Source: Bavariicoccus seileri WCC 4188 (GTDB lineage Bacteria; Bacillota; Bacilli; Lactobacillales; Aerococcaceae). From it: a stretch of 56,009 nucleotides of DNA. A program made the translations under genes and the position numbers. Every line of letters begins with the position of its first letter. Positions within the stretch are counted from its first letter, which is position 1. The notes beneath the pieces are model-generated. The model was not told the DNA's origin and did no database searches. It saw nothing but the letters and a program-made list of their open reading frames with translations. Positions 27,126 to 36,122 of the stretch are shown here, in pieces. The DNA lies in contig NZ_ATXL01000010.1 of the NCBI RefSeq assembly GCF_000421665.1, forward strand, positions 1 through 56,009. Direction: 5' to 3'.

Positions 27126-29060
27126 TCACTGTGTTAAGTGTTTTTCAAACCATTTAGCGATAATTTGATGTCGTTTTAAGCGATTCATAGGTCTACCTTC
27201 CCGAGAAAAACTATGGTTTTCCCCATGAAATAACACGAATTCGGTTGGATTTCCTAGACGTTTAACCAAACTGTACATTTGAAGTCCCTCAGAAACTGGA
27301 CAACGATAGTCTTGATCTGAATGAATAAATAACATCGGAATGTTAACTTCTTTAGCGTACTTCAGCGGTGAAAGTTTCCAAGCTTGCTCCGCTTGATACA
27401 GTGGGTCCCCACTATAGTGTTGAACATAGGTATAGCCCATGTCCGACGTAGAGGCTTGGCTGATCCAATTAGAGACCCCATTTTCTGAAATGGCCGTCTT
27501 AAAGAGATTTGACTGCGTCATAAACCAATTCGTTAAGTATCCCCCATAGGAAATACCAGTGATGCCCAATTTTGTCTCATCAATATCATTATAGTGTTTT
27601 AAAACCGTTTGAATAAACTCATTTAGGTCACTATAATCCCAAACTCCCGTTTTACCTCTAAGCTCTGCAAAGGCATTTCCTTTCCCTGAAGAGCCTCTTG
27701 GGTTGGCAAAGAAAACAAAATAGCCATTATTTGCTAATAATTGATTATTGAATTGATAAGCCATAGAAAAAGCTGCATGAGGCCCACCATGAGCTACCAG
27801 AATGCCTGGATATTTATTCCTTTTTTGGTAATCACGGGGTTTAAGGACCCAACCGTCAATTTGGCTGTTTTTAACTTGTTCAATCAAAGAACGATGATAT
27901 TTTTGATAAAAGGCCATATTGAAATGAGTCAATGCTGTAATTTCTTGCCAGTCATCGTCAGCCTCAAACACTTCAGCCAACTCATTTGCTCTACGTCCAA
28001 GAAAGACGACACGATTCTTTAAGACTACCGCTTCAAAAATAATCCCATCAAAATCGTAGAGTGGTGAAAGTTCATGCCATATATTCTCTCTGACAACAGT
28101 CGAGTGATAACCTTTCAACACAATTGCAGAATAATTATCCGTTCCCGTCGACAGATCAATGGCAGTAGTTACATCAAGATCTGCATCAGCTACTAATTTC
28201 AAATCACCATCAACAAGTTGATAAAGCTTTGGAAGCTGGACGTAACCCCACTCGTTGTGATCCGTTGCTAAGAGATAAATCTCTTTGCCTACCACTGACA
28301 CTTTTTGAATATCCAATATTGCATCAGAAAACACTAATTGTGCTTTACGTGTCTTCAGATTGATTTTGAGTAAATGATCATTATTTCCCTTGATACCATT
28401 TTTTTGATATTGCCCTATTAGCCATAACCAATCAGAACTTGGATCTGCAACATAATGCGCTAAGTCAAATTCAGCAGGTGTCACTCGGAAAAAATTACCG
28501 GTTTGTTGGCCTACCGCAAATAATCCTCTCTTACGGTGATCCAAAAAGCCACAATCATTTTGGTAAAATGGCAGCTCAGAGAAAGCATGAAGTGATTGCT
28601 CAAGATCACTTGTTGTCTTCTCTCCAACATCTTGTGTGGTTAATATTTGCTGAGAAGAAGCCGGTAAAAAGGTTTCTAACAAAAGCGTGTGGTCATTAAA
28701 ATAGCTTACCTGTTCTACCGGAAAAGGCGCCCTAAAAGCTGGTCTTATTTGTTGTGTAGCTATATCCAACAGATAAAAACTAGTCCCTTTCTTTTTAGCC
28801 GCTGAGCGATCATCTTTTGTAAAGTTGCTTATTAAAATAACGAGCTCGTCACTAGCCCAATCATAAGCGAATGGAGCAATATGCTCTAACAGCAACCTTT
28901 TTTCAAGTCCTTCAAGCATCCACAATTGATAGAAATAGTGGTCTTTGGTAGTATCCGCACGACGCGCCATAAACAATACACGCGTCCCACTTGGGCTTTT
29001 CTTAAGCCCTTGTAGTTCCCATATCTCATTCAGTGCCTCGGGAATTAGTTGTTTTGTCAT
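27126..29060 (-). CDS. S9-family prolyl-oligopeptidase-type peptidase
   Basis: The start is set at ATG 29060 (MTKQLIPEALNEIWELQG), which has GGGAAGGTGAG upstream; the 15-codon extension to 29105 runs into the T-box terminator and is not coding. The 644-residue protein has an N-terminal beta-propeller and a C-terminal alpha/beta hydrolase domain. The catalytic serine is in GISYGGYLTNW, the aspartate in HSDQDYRCPVSEG and the histidine in GENHSFSREGRP. It should cleave short or acylated peptides in the cytoplasm. It lies directly behind a T-box riboswitch, which suggests expression when a certain tRNA is uncharged. Confidence 0.93.
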   Translation of the reverse strand: MTKQLIPEALNEIWELQGLKKSPSGTRVLFMARRADTTKDHYFYQLWMLEGLEKRLLLEHIAPFAYDWASDELVILISNFTKDDRSAAKKKGTSFYLLDIATQQIRPAFRAPFPVEQVSYFNDHTLLLETFLPASSQQILTTQDVGEKTTSDLEQSLHAFSELPFYQNDCGFLDHRKRGLFAVGQQTGNFFRVTPAEFDLAHYVADPSSDWLWLIGQYQKNGIKGNNDHLLKINLKTRKAQLVFSDAILDIQKVSVVGKEIYLLATDHNEWGYVQLPKLYQLVDGDLKLVADADLDVTTAIDLSTGTDNYSAIVLKGYHSTVVRENIWHELSPLYDFDGIIFEAVVLKNRVVFLGRRANELAEVFEADDDWQEITALTHFNMAFYQKYHRSLIEQVKNSQIDGWVLKPRDYQKRNKYPGILVAHGGPHAAFSMAYQFNNQLLANNGYFVFFANPRGSSGKGNAFAELRGKTGVWDYSDLNEFIQTVLKHYNDIDETKLGITGISYGGYLTNWFMTQSNLFKTAISENGVSNWISQASTSDMGYTYVQHYSGDPLYQAEQAWKLSPLKYAKEVNIPMLFIHSDQDYRCPVSEGLQMYSLVKRLGNPTEFVLFHGENHSFSREGRPMNRLKRHQIIAKWFEKHLTQ

Positions 29061-29093
29061 AAAACTCACCTTCCCTTTCTGTATCTTGAGATT

Positions 29094-29340
29094 AAAAAAG
29101 AGCACATCCGTCCCTTTTTAAAAAGGGCGAACATGCTCGCGTTACCACCTTTATTGTAACAACCTCACGACCGTTACCTCTTTAACTTCTCATAAATCAT
29201 CACTATTACCTAAGTACTTTAACTAGCATTCAGGTGTGTATTTACTCATAACAGACGGCTAGATGTAAGTCAACTGAATAGGATTTTTGTTCAGACAGGG
29301 TCAATCCATTCCCATTTCTAACCGTTACAATCACCTGAAT
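29094..29340 (-). promoter_or_regulatory. T-box riboswitch leader of the S9 peptidase
   Basis: On the minus strand, a stem I closed by attcaggtg/cacctgaat (29340 to 29228), with an inner acggttag/ctagccgt helix, is followed by the T-box sequence AAAGGTGGTAACGCGAGC (about 29152-29135) and a terminator ending in six Ts near 29095. The terminator contains the cccttttt/aaaaaggg stem. The GGTGGT form of the T-box pairs with a tRNA whose discriminator base is A. I cannot fix the specifier codon; the 3' bulge of stem I contains ctgttatgagtaaa. The leader starts only ten bases after the abiEii stop, and I see no good promoter of its own. Confidence 0.88.
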
Positions 29341-29349
29341 TAAACTTTT

Positions 29350-30219
29350 TCAGTTACTCTCGGTATGTAGTGTTTCAGTTATTTGTTTGAAAAAATCTGA
29401 CTGCCATAGTTCTAAATCGCTAGTATGACGAATGAAAGGAACAACATCTTGCTTCGCTTGAGCATAGTCGATCTTGTCAAACCGCTCAAAAAGATAATTC
29501 TTGAGGATCTCCATTGTGAATTCTTTCTGTGGATCTAAATCCCCACTCTGTATCAGTCGCGCTTGTAAGTGTTTTAAGTTCACTGGCATGGCCTTTGAAA
29601 GATAGAAGACATAATCATATAAGTCTCTTCCTTTTACTCGATTCTTCCACGATCTACATAATACAGCATGTATTTTGCCTGCAAAAAGTGACGGCCCATC
29701 ATATAATTTAACTTCATATGGGTTTGGTAGCAATCGGAACTTATGTTCAAAATTGGCAAACATAGGTGGGTTAATGTCCACCTCGAATTTGATTTTAATT
29801 TTTTCATCTGGGTGAATACCGTTCTCTGGTTGATTAGCAAAAAATAGCAGCAAATGTTGTTTAGTATTTCCTTTTAAGAAGGCTGATTGAATAGTTGAGT
29901 CTTTAGTTTTAACTTTTTCACTCAGTTCTACATTTATTCCAAAGGCATTTATTTCTTTTTCTAAAATAGGAAAATATGAAGTGATGTCAAAACTTTTGTC
30001 TCCCGTTGTTAAAGAAAAGTCCAAATCCTCTGAGAATCTGTCTAAGCCATAAAAAATACGTAATGCAGTACCCCCATAAAAGGCTGCTGATTTAAAAAAA
30101 CCAGCCCGCGATAAGCCACACAGTACCATTTCCTGCATAATTTCTTTTAAGGCATTTTTCTTATCAAGAAGGCTTTTTGTTTCATACTTATCCAACATTT
30201 GCTGTATTATTGTTGTCAT
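29350..30219 (-). CDS. abiEii: AbiEii-type nucleotidyltransferase toxin (first AbiE pair)
   Basis: A 289-residue protein with the DUF1814 nucleotidyltransferase signature: AAFYGGTALRIFYGLDRFSE, then DLDFSL, followed by the conserved lysine region (AGKIHAVLCR) and the GRDLYDYVFYL motif. AbiEii toxins are thought to transfer nucleotides and stop growth upon phage infection; AbiEi neutralises them by repressing the operon. The ATG at 30219 overlaps the antitoxin stop by four bases and has AGGAGG upstream. The stop is directly followed by the T-box leader of the peptidase gene, so transcription may continue into it. Confidence 0.92.
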   Translation of the reverse strand: MTTIIQQMLDKYETKSLLDKKNALKEIMQEMVLCGLSRAGFFKSAAFYGGTALRIFYGLDRFSEDLDFSLTTGDKSFDITSYFPILEKEINAFGINVELSEKVKTKDSTIQSAFLKGNTKQHLLLFFANQPENGIHPDEKIKIKFEVDINPPMFANFEHKFRLLPNPYEVKLYDGPSLFAGKIHAVLCRSWKNRVKGRDLYDYVFYLSKAMPVNLKHLQARLIQSGDLDPQKEFTMEILKNYLFERFDKIDYAQAKQDVVPFIRHTSDLELWQSDFFKQITETLHTESN

Positions 30220-30800
30220 GCCATCCTCCTTAGCAGTTTTATAAAGATCTTCAGATTCGTCGCATGGTATAAGCCACAGTAGGATACGAGTTTCTGTTTA
30301 TTTAAATTTCCAAATTCTGTTGGATCAAGTCGTAAATCATCAAATAATAGATCTCTAAGCTCTTTTTGAGACACAACAGGCGGTACAGAATAAAGCTTAT
30401 CACACAAAGCTTTTTCTGGCTCCGCAATCAGATAAGAGTAGTTGCCTTCATTCTTAATCAATATACCTACAGGATAGGCAGATTGAGGAACATCTTGGTA
30501 AGTATATACTCCAAACGGTGTCTGAAATTGTTTTTTCTTTTTTTTAAGGAAAGTTGCCGAAGTAAAAGTATAAACCGCTTCAGGAATGAGATGATGATAG
30601 GACAACGCAAAATCAAAAGACAGGTAAGATGGCCCATAAATTGAACTAGCTAAAAGATATCCAGACACATTTTTATTAGTTTCATATAAACCTCTTACTA
30701 TCGGAATAAGATTACCATTGTCAACCATTCGCGATATTTTATTTGCTGGAGAACGATATTCCTCTAATTCATCAAAAAGCATTGCTGTTGTTTTTATCAT
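30216..30800 (-). CDS. abiEi: AbiEi-type antitoxin / repressor (first AbiE pair)
   Basis: A 194-residue protein upstream of, and overlapping, an AbiEii toxin. The N-terminal part (LFDELEEYRSPANKISRMVD, then NGNLIPIVRGLYETN) is the winged-helix typical of these antitoxins; SYLSFDFALSYHHLIPEAV and the C-terminal domain (EPEKALCDKLYS) fit the family. It should bind the operon promoter and repress it. A GTGGTGA site lies before the ATG at 30800. Confidence 0.9.
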   Translation of the reverse strand: MIKTTAMLFDELEEYRSPANKISRMVDNGNLIPIVRGLYETNKNVSGYLLASSIYGPSYLSFDFALSYHHLIPEAVYTFTSATFLKKKKKQFQTPFGVYTYQDVPQSAYPVGILIKNEGNYSYLIAEPEKALCDKLYSVPPVVSQKELRDLLFDDLRLDPTEFGNLNKQKLVSYCGLYHATNLKIFIKLLRRMA

Positions 30801-30873
30801 ATTATCACCACTTAATTGAATTATATTACATTAACTGGCGAATATCCATCTTTTTTAGTTAAAAACAAATTCA

Positions 30874-31413
30874 TTACTCGTTTATAACCTCATCTAAATC
30901 AGATAGAAGCATGGCGTAGATATAGCTACTAGTCCACTCGTCTTTATTCCAAAAGTCAGATATAAAATGTGCTTCTTGCCGCATTCCAATTCGTTCACAT
31001 AACTTCTTGCTTGCCAGATTTCGGCTATCCAAGTTAGCTTGGATACGGTGCACCTTTTTCACCTTGAATAAATAGTCTACTAAAGAGCGGACAGCTTCTG
31101 TCGCATAGCCATGTCCTGAATAATTCTTATTGAACGTATACCCTATCTCAACCGTATCCTTCATTTCAGTGTACCAAATTGCGATGTCACCAATCACTTT
31201 ATCCTCAATCACACAGGCTAAACTAATGGCATTATCTTCTGATAAATGATGTGGGGACAGTCTTTTCTTAAAATAATTTTCTGCCGTACTATCAGTCCAG
31301 GGTTCGTGCAATAAATACTGACATGTTTTCTCATCACGATAGATATCAAGGACATCCTCTAAATCTTTTGGTTCAAATGGTCTGATTAATAGTCTTTCTG
31401 TTTCTAACCGCAT
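30874..31413 (-). CDS. GNAT acetyltransferase (RimJ/RimL-like)
   Basis: A 179-residue N-acetyltransferase starting MRLETERLLIRPFEPKDLED, with the acetyl-CoA loop around NYSGHGYATEAVRSLVDYLF and the RimL-type HRIQANLDSRNLASKKLCER segment. Substrate unknown; related proteins acetylate ribosomal or other protein N-termini or small amines. An AGAGGTGGTGG site lies before the ATG. No obvious operon partner. Confidence 0.88.
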   Translation of the reverse strand: MRLETERLLIRPFEPKDLEDVLDIYRDEKTCQYLLHEPWTDSTAENYFKKRLSPHHLSEDNAISLACVIEDKVIGDIAIWYTEMKDTVEIGYTFNKNYSGHGYATEAVRSLVDYLFKVKKVHRIQANLDSRNLASKKLCERIGMRQEAHFISDFWNKDEWTSSYIYAMLLSDLDEVINE

Positions 31414-31484
31414 CTAGCCACCACCTCTAAAATAGTACTTTCTTAGCGCTATTCTTTGCGTCTTTTTAATCCCTCTCTAAGCTC

Positions 31485-31928
31485 TTATAGAGGTCGTTGT
31501 AAGTAAATCATATCGACTAATTGGATGCCTTCTTCATAGATGGGATGGTCATAATAATCAACAAAGAAGTTCTTGATAATATGTGACCGTTTAAACCCAC
31601 ATTTTTGGTAAAAAGGGATGGTCAAAGGACTATCACCAGTCCCCACTTGTAGCGTATGATGGGTGTCATGGTATTTTTCAGCAATTAGCTCAATCAATTT
31701 TTGGCCATAGCCTTGACCGATAAAGCGAGGATCAGTCGCGATATTCTTGATTTCTAAAATGCCATGCCCCTCGTCCGTCACGACGCACTCTGCTTTGACA
31801 CCATCTGCTATTAAAAGATACATGCGCCCCTTTGCTAGATACTGGTCAATCATATCCTCTTGTTCATCCGCAAGTAATAACAACGACAAATAGCGTTTCT
31901 TATCTGTCATCACTTCTTTCAGTTCCAT
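31485..31928 (-). CDS. GNAT acetyltransferase
   Basis: A 147-residue GNAT protein with the acetyl-CoA-binding segment IGQGYGQKLIELIAEKYH and the C-terminal FYQKCGFKRSHIIKNFF. It starts MELKEVMTDKKRYLSLLLLA after a GGAGTCGGAGA region. Substrate unknown. It lies between another GNAT gene and the secreted nuclease. Confidence 0.85.
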   Translation of the reverse strand: MELKEVMTDKKRYLSLLLLADEQEDMIDQYLAKGRMYLLIADGVKAECVVTDEGHGILEIKNIATDPRFIGQGYGQKLIELIAEKYHDTHHTLQVGTGDSPLTIPFYQKCGFKRSHIIKNFFVDYYDHPIYEEGIQLVDMIYLQRPL

Positions 31929-32071
31929 CTCCGACTCCTTAAATTCGTGGATTACTATTAGTTTGCTTTCAATTTTTTCACTTTTGAAACATCATTTGAC
32001 AGCAGACTGTCGTCTTTAAAAGTGTACAGTCTTAGATATGCGACATAACTGTCACATTTCATCACCTTGTC

Positions 32072-33112
32072 TTACTCGCCCACCATACCGTCATTGTCGT
32101 TATCTCTCATGTACTGATACAACCAATGGTCCCTGGTGATTGGCATTTGAAAACCCGCTGCTTTGGCCTCTTTAATGGTTACCTGACCATTGCCGTTGGT
32201 ATCTACTTTAGAAACATCCTGATCATCAGAAGCTGGTGCTGTTTCAGACGAACCATTACCGTTTGTTGCGTCAGATGAAGATTTCTCTGACTCATTTAGC
32301 TGAGCATTGACTTCGTCTGGATTGACATTGTCAAATTCATCAACAACGACATTCCCCATAACAGTATAAGTGTATTTATAATGTGATGGAATATGTGTAG
32401 TAGTGTCTGGGTAAGTAATAATAGCTTCAAAATTGCTTGCTCCACCTGCATCACGAATGGCCTTTTCCATATAAGCTTGGTCTCCGTGGCGATTCAATGT
32501 ACTATCTTGAGGCGTGATATTATAAGCATTTGAAACACCGCCTAATGAATCGGCGATGATATGTCCTTGATCTAAATCATCTCGCTCTACTCCGGGAACA
32601 TGTGCTTCGTCTGGATAATATCTTCCAGAAGGCAGTACTGGCTCGGTATAGTCATCTTGTAGGGTGATTCGTTCAGCAACCACCCGAACAAGTTGCCCAT
32701 ACTCATTCGTAAACGCCCAATACTCGCGGTCACCATAACCAATATCAACGACGACATTAGCTTGACGATGACCAGATAAGTCACCACCATCAACTGTAAG
32801 TTGCCGATACCCTTCAAATAAGGTCTTATTGGCTTCATTGGAGACCTTGGAAGTGTCCTGAGACTCTTCTTGTGCATCATCCTGAGAATCGTTTTTGCTA
32901 TCCTCTACAATAGTACTTTCTTCAGTATCATCTTGACTGTCTCCATCGAGATCTTTGCTGTTAACAGAACTACTAGTCAGATTATGACCGACCGATGATT
33001 GCGCAGTTTCTTGATCACTAAGAGCTTCATCTGAAATACTACTACATCCACCAATTAGGAAAAATGAGAGAAGTGACAAGATGACTAACTGTTTTTTCTT
33101 CATATGCTTCAT
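32072..33112 (-). CDS. Secreted DNA/RNA non-specific endonuclease, lipoprotein
   Basis: A 346-residue exported nuclease. The N-terminus MKHMKKKQLVILSLLSFFLI ends in the lipobox-like IGGCSS, and a long acidic Ser/Asp-rich linker follows. The NUC domain holds DQGHIIADSLGG (variant of DRGH) and NRHGDQAYMEKAIRD; the family catalytic histidine is in GHIIA. A calcium-binding-type repeat (DTNGNGQVTIKEAKAAG) and the excalibur-like end RDNDNDGMVGE complete it. It should degrade extracellular nucleic acid at the cell surface for nutrition or uptake. Start ATG 33112; the ATG three codons later is an alternative. Confidence 0.88.
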   Translation of the reverse strand: MKHMKKKQLVILSLLSFFLIGGCSSISDEALSDQETAQSSVGHNLTSSSVNSKDLDGDSQDDTEESTIVEDSKNDSQDDAQEESQDTSKVSNEANKTLFEGYRQLTVDGGDLSGHRQANVVVDIGYGDREYWAFTNEYGQLVRVVAERITLQDDYTEPVLPSGRYYPDEAHVPGVERDDLDQGHIIADSLGGVSNAYNITPQDSTLNRHGDQAYMEKAIRDAGGASNFEAIITYPDTTTHIPSHYKYTYTVMGNVVVDEFDNVNPDEVNAQLNESEKSSSDATNGNGSSETAPASDDQDVSKVDTNGNGQVTIKEAKAAGFQMPITRDHWLYQYMRDNDNDGMVGE

Positions 33113-33236
33113 ATGACTAATCTCCTACTACCTTACTTTAATTAACATCATTGTTTTAGTTAGTATCATTACTTTAGTCAACATCAAACAATAGCTAAAT
33201 AAATCATGCTTTGATTTTCTCCATCACACTAGAAAA

Positions 33237-33914
33237 CTACCGTTTCAATGTTTTAAGATATGCCTTTTGGTCTGCTGTGATTCGAAAACTTTCTCGTGCT
33301 TTTTGTATTGTTTTATTATGAACTTGTGTATTAAGTTTATGCCGTTCCAAATAAGGAATAGTAGACTCCCATTGTTTCGCGAGTGCCGTTGCAAAATACC
33401 ACGCAATCATCATGTTGATGTAGTATTCGTCTGAGTGAATGCGAGCAGGAATCTCATGATACTCTGGTTTGAAGTCTTCATCCAAAAAATGTCTCATCAG
33501 CATTCCGACACCAATTCTACAAGTATAGACGTGTTCTGAAACTACCCATTTCTTGATGTTATCTAATAGATCCACCCGATTCTTTTGAAACACTTTTGGA
33601 GAGATCGTATCGCAAGCAGCCCAATTATTGACATAAGGTAAAAAAGTATTCAATTCAGCAATGGCAGCTGAATAGTCCTTCATACTCGAGATCAAGATCC
33701 CATGAAATATATTCTCGTCATAGTAGTCATGCGGAAGCGACTTTAAAAAATCTGTTGCTTCCTGACTACCAGCAATTTTCTGAGCTAACTGACGAAGCTT
33801 TGGCATTCGAACGCCTATAATCTCAGCTCTTGGAATATTTGGAACCAATTTGCTTTGAAAATCACCATACTTTGGATCTTGAAGAGATACTAGTTTTTCT
33901 GTGATTAACATCAT
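33237..33914 (-). CDS. DNA alkylation repair protein (AlkD-like HEAT repeats)
   Basis: The start is set at the twin ATG 33914/33911, which has AGAGG just upstream; the 26 codons before it look non-coding. The product of about 226 residues has the HEAT-repeat helices of the AlkD family (PRAEIIGVRMPKLRQLAQKI, then FLPYVNNWAACDTI, and MMIAWYFATALAKQWES). AlkD glycosylases remove bulky alkylated bases, but many family members of this length are uncharacterised. Monocistronic. Confidence 0.87.
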   Translation of the reverse strand: MMLITEKLVSLQDPKYGDFQSKLVPNIPRAEIIGVRMPKLRQLAQKIAGSQEATDFLKSLPHDYYDENIFHGILISSMKDYSAAIAELNTFLPYVNNWAACDTISPKVFQKNRVDLLDNIKKWVVSEHVYTCRIGVGMLMRHFLDEDFKPEYHEIPARIHSDEYYINMMIAWYFATALAKQWESTIPYLERHKLNTQVHNKTIQKARESFRITADQKAYLKTLKR

Positions 33915-34016
33915 AAAACCTCTTTTTTGATAGTTGTTCTTAAGAGAAGCTGAAAAGATATTATGGTTTGAATTGATGGTATTATACGACAATATTACCT
34001 ATCACGGACTATTTTC

Positions 34017-34430
34017 TTAATGATGATTTCCTGTCTCATAACACCATTTCGCTATCTCTGAAATCAAGTCTAACGGTAAAGGCTCATCGTTTTGAAACTG
34101 AACAGAGCCTTTATGACTTTTATAGTCTTTTAAACGATTCGAGAAAGCATTTACTGCTTTATCACCAGGATAGAGGCCAATATGGTTAGTTGCAGCAGCA
34201 AAATGGATGATGTTACCTTTCTCAGATCTATACGTTGGCATACGCCATAAAATACACTCTTTTGCATCTGGTAAGGTTTGTTTTAGAACTTGCCTTAACT
34301 CTTGTAACCGTGGCTGAATCACATCGGGTTGTTCTTTGATATAACTGTCTACTGACTTAGGTAATTCTCCACAAAAATGACTTTGATTCGTTCTATTAAA
34401 TTTTCTACCACACTTCGGACACTCCCACAT
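34017..34430 (-). CDS. DUF1801 / YdhG-like protein with N-terminal zinc ribbon
   Basis: The start is placed at ATG 34430, six bases after AGAGGTG. The 137-residue protein has a CPKCGRKF...HFCG motif at its N-terminus that should bind zinc, followed by the DUF1801 fold (SVDSYIKEQPDVIQPRLQEL, then ECILWRMPTYR, HIGLYPGDKAV, KGSVQFQNDEPLP). The function of this iron-chaperone-like fold is unknown. It is 103 bases before (upstream of) the alkylation-repair gene on the same strand. Confidence 0.85.
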   Translation of the reverse strand: MWECPKCGRKFNRTNQSHFCGELPKSVDSYIKEQPDVIQPRLQELRQVLKQTLPDAKECILWRMPTYRSEKGNIIHFAAATNHIGLYPGDKAVNAFSNRLKDYKSHKGSVQFQNDEPLPLDLISEIAKWCYETGNHH

Positions 34431-34706
34431 ATCACACACCTCTTTCGTTTGATAACCGAAATTCTATGGCTATGAGACAAACTTATCTATCAGTTCACTG
34501 TCTATATATCTAACGGTTACTATACGTGGCTATTACTAAACCTGGCTATTACTATATCTAACAATCATTTTACCATGATTTACTTATCATCACCGCTTGC
34601 GATTGGATATTATTTTTAGTTAAATAACTAAAGGTTGCGTACAAGTTACGAGAGATCATTTTTGAGACTTTTCAACCTAGAAGATAGCCATAAACTCTAA
34701 ACCAAT

Positions 34707-34752
34707 AACGAGACGGGTAAGTGTCAGTTCCACTTACCCGTCTCGTTTTATG
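34707..34752 (+). terminator. Strong orphan hairpin terminator
   Basis: A 17-bp perfect stem (aacgagacgggtaagtg and its complement) with a 7-base loop is followed on the plus strand by ttta. No plus-strand gene precedes it, and the nearest minus-strand stop (35003) is 250 bases away. It may end transcripts from either side or mark a small RNA. Apart from it, the 34440-35002 interval shows no gene, tRNA or recognisable element. Confidence 0.7.
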
Positions 34753-35002
34753 TCTTGTACTATTGCACTATTTATCATTGAGATTCAATCAACCAATCCA
34801 TTCAAAATAGAACTAGTCATCTAGTCCTGACCTTCAGTTAAGAAGACCACACTAAATGACGAGAGCTTAGATTTAATTAATTATAAGACTATTGATTCCA
34901 AATAAAAGTAGGACAATCCTTTTGACCTGTAAAATAATCGCTATTATAACGCACAATAACAAAAAATTATCCAACAAGTAGACCATCAACCATCTGTTAT
35001 AG

Positions 35003-36064
35003 TTATCTTGCTAATGGCGCCAACAATCGTACTTGTTTATGATCAAAATCAATTTCAATTTGTTCTCCGATTGGCAAAATACATCGAGGATGTGCGTGAC
35101 CAACGTTGAGATTAAAAAGAATTGGTAACTCAAGCTTTCTACCAAGTTCCGTATAAATAGCACGATACTCTTCATAATACTGTTCATCTTGTGGTTTACC
35201 AACTAACAACGCACGAGCATTACTAAAGAAACCATATCGTTCAAGTGTCTTCAAAATTTCGCGTACAAGATCAGGTTTCGGTTTTTCTTCAGACGTTTCG
35301 AGAAACAAAACCTTGCCTGTGTTATCTGTCGGTACAAGATGATATGCCTGACAAATTTCTGCTTCATCCTCACACTGATCTCCCAACAACAAGTCACCAA
35401 AGCTTTCCAAACACCCTCCGAATAATTGCCCTTTCACAATTCCGTGACCATGTAGTACTTCAAAACCACGTGTTTCTTTAGCGACTTTTCTTTTAGTGCC
35501 AATTGCTTTGGAAGAAAAATCTGTTCGTTCGTAGTACCAATAAGGACTGGAAGTAATTGTTGGCACATCATTGGTAAACAAATCTTCAATCGCTGCTTTC
35601 GTGTACGACAGCATTTCCTTGTCAAGTTCTCCGAAATCAACAATAGCACTAGGCCCGTAATAAGTGACTAGACCTAACTTTTGAAACATGAGATGATTAA
35701 CCGTTGTGTCTGAATAGCCCATGAAGATTTTAGGGTGATGACGCACATTATCTATAAAAGTTTTATCAGTCATCAAATAAGGCACTGTCCGATAAGTATC
35801 ACGACCACCAATGGCACACAAAATCATCTTAATATCATCCTGTGCAAATGCCCATTTCAAATCAGCCGCACGTGCTTCAGGATGTTCCTTGATATAGTCA
35901 AGACCCTTAAGCGCATTTGGCGTGTATATGACATTCAAACCAAAGGCCGCCAAACGCTGTTCGATTAACTCTTTCTGGCCAGACATAAACGCTTCACCTA
36001 AAATACCAGATGACAGCGAAATAATAGCGACTTTATCCCCAACTTGAAGTTTTTTGGGTTTCAC
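35003..36064 (-). CDS. S66-family serine carboxypeptidase, LD-carboxypeptidase / MccF-like
   Basis: A peptidase of the LD-carboxypeptidase family, 353 residues if it starts at GTG 36064, which has GGGGTG just upstream; ATG 36076 lacks a ribosome site. The nucleophile serine is in FMGYSDTTVNH, the glutamate in LFLETSEEKPKPD, and the histidine in NVGHAHPRCILPIG. Family members trim tetrapeptides of cell-wall murein in the cytoplasm or, in the MccF branch, cleave microcin-C-type antibiotic adducts. The KPDLVREIL segment and long insertion resemble the MccF branch, but that is a recollection, not an alignment. Confidence 0.9.
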   Translation of the reverse strand: MKPKKLQVGDKVAIISLSSGILGEAFMSGQKELIEQRLAAFGLNVIYTPNALKGLDYIKEHPEARAADLKWAFAQDDIKMILCAIGGRDTYRTVPYLMTDKTFIDNVRHHPKIFMGYSDTTVNHLMFQKLGLVTYYGPSAIVDFGELDKEMLSYTKAAIEDLFTNDVPTITSSPYWYYERTDFSSKAIGTKRKVAKETRGFEVLHGHGIVKGQLFGGCLESFGDLLLGDQCEDEAEICQAYHLVPTDNTGKVLFLETSEEKPKPDLVREILKTLERYGFFSNARALLVGKPQDEQYYEEYRAIYTELGRKLELPILFNLNVGHAHPRCILPIGEQIEIDFDHKQVRLLAPLAR

Positions 36065-36122
36065 AATACACCCCATTTATCTCATGTTTTTCTTTGTGTT
36101 TATCTGTATGCTTTTATAGGTG

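Noticed and set aside
29061-29105. Longer N-terminus of the S9 peptidase
   Set aside because: It begins inside the T-box terminator; ATG 29060 has a strong ribosome site.
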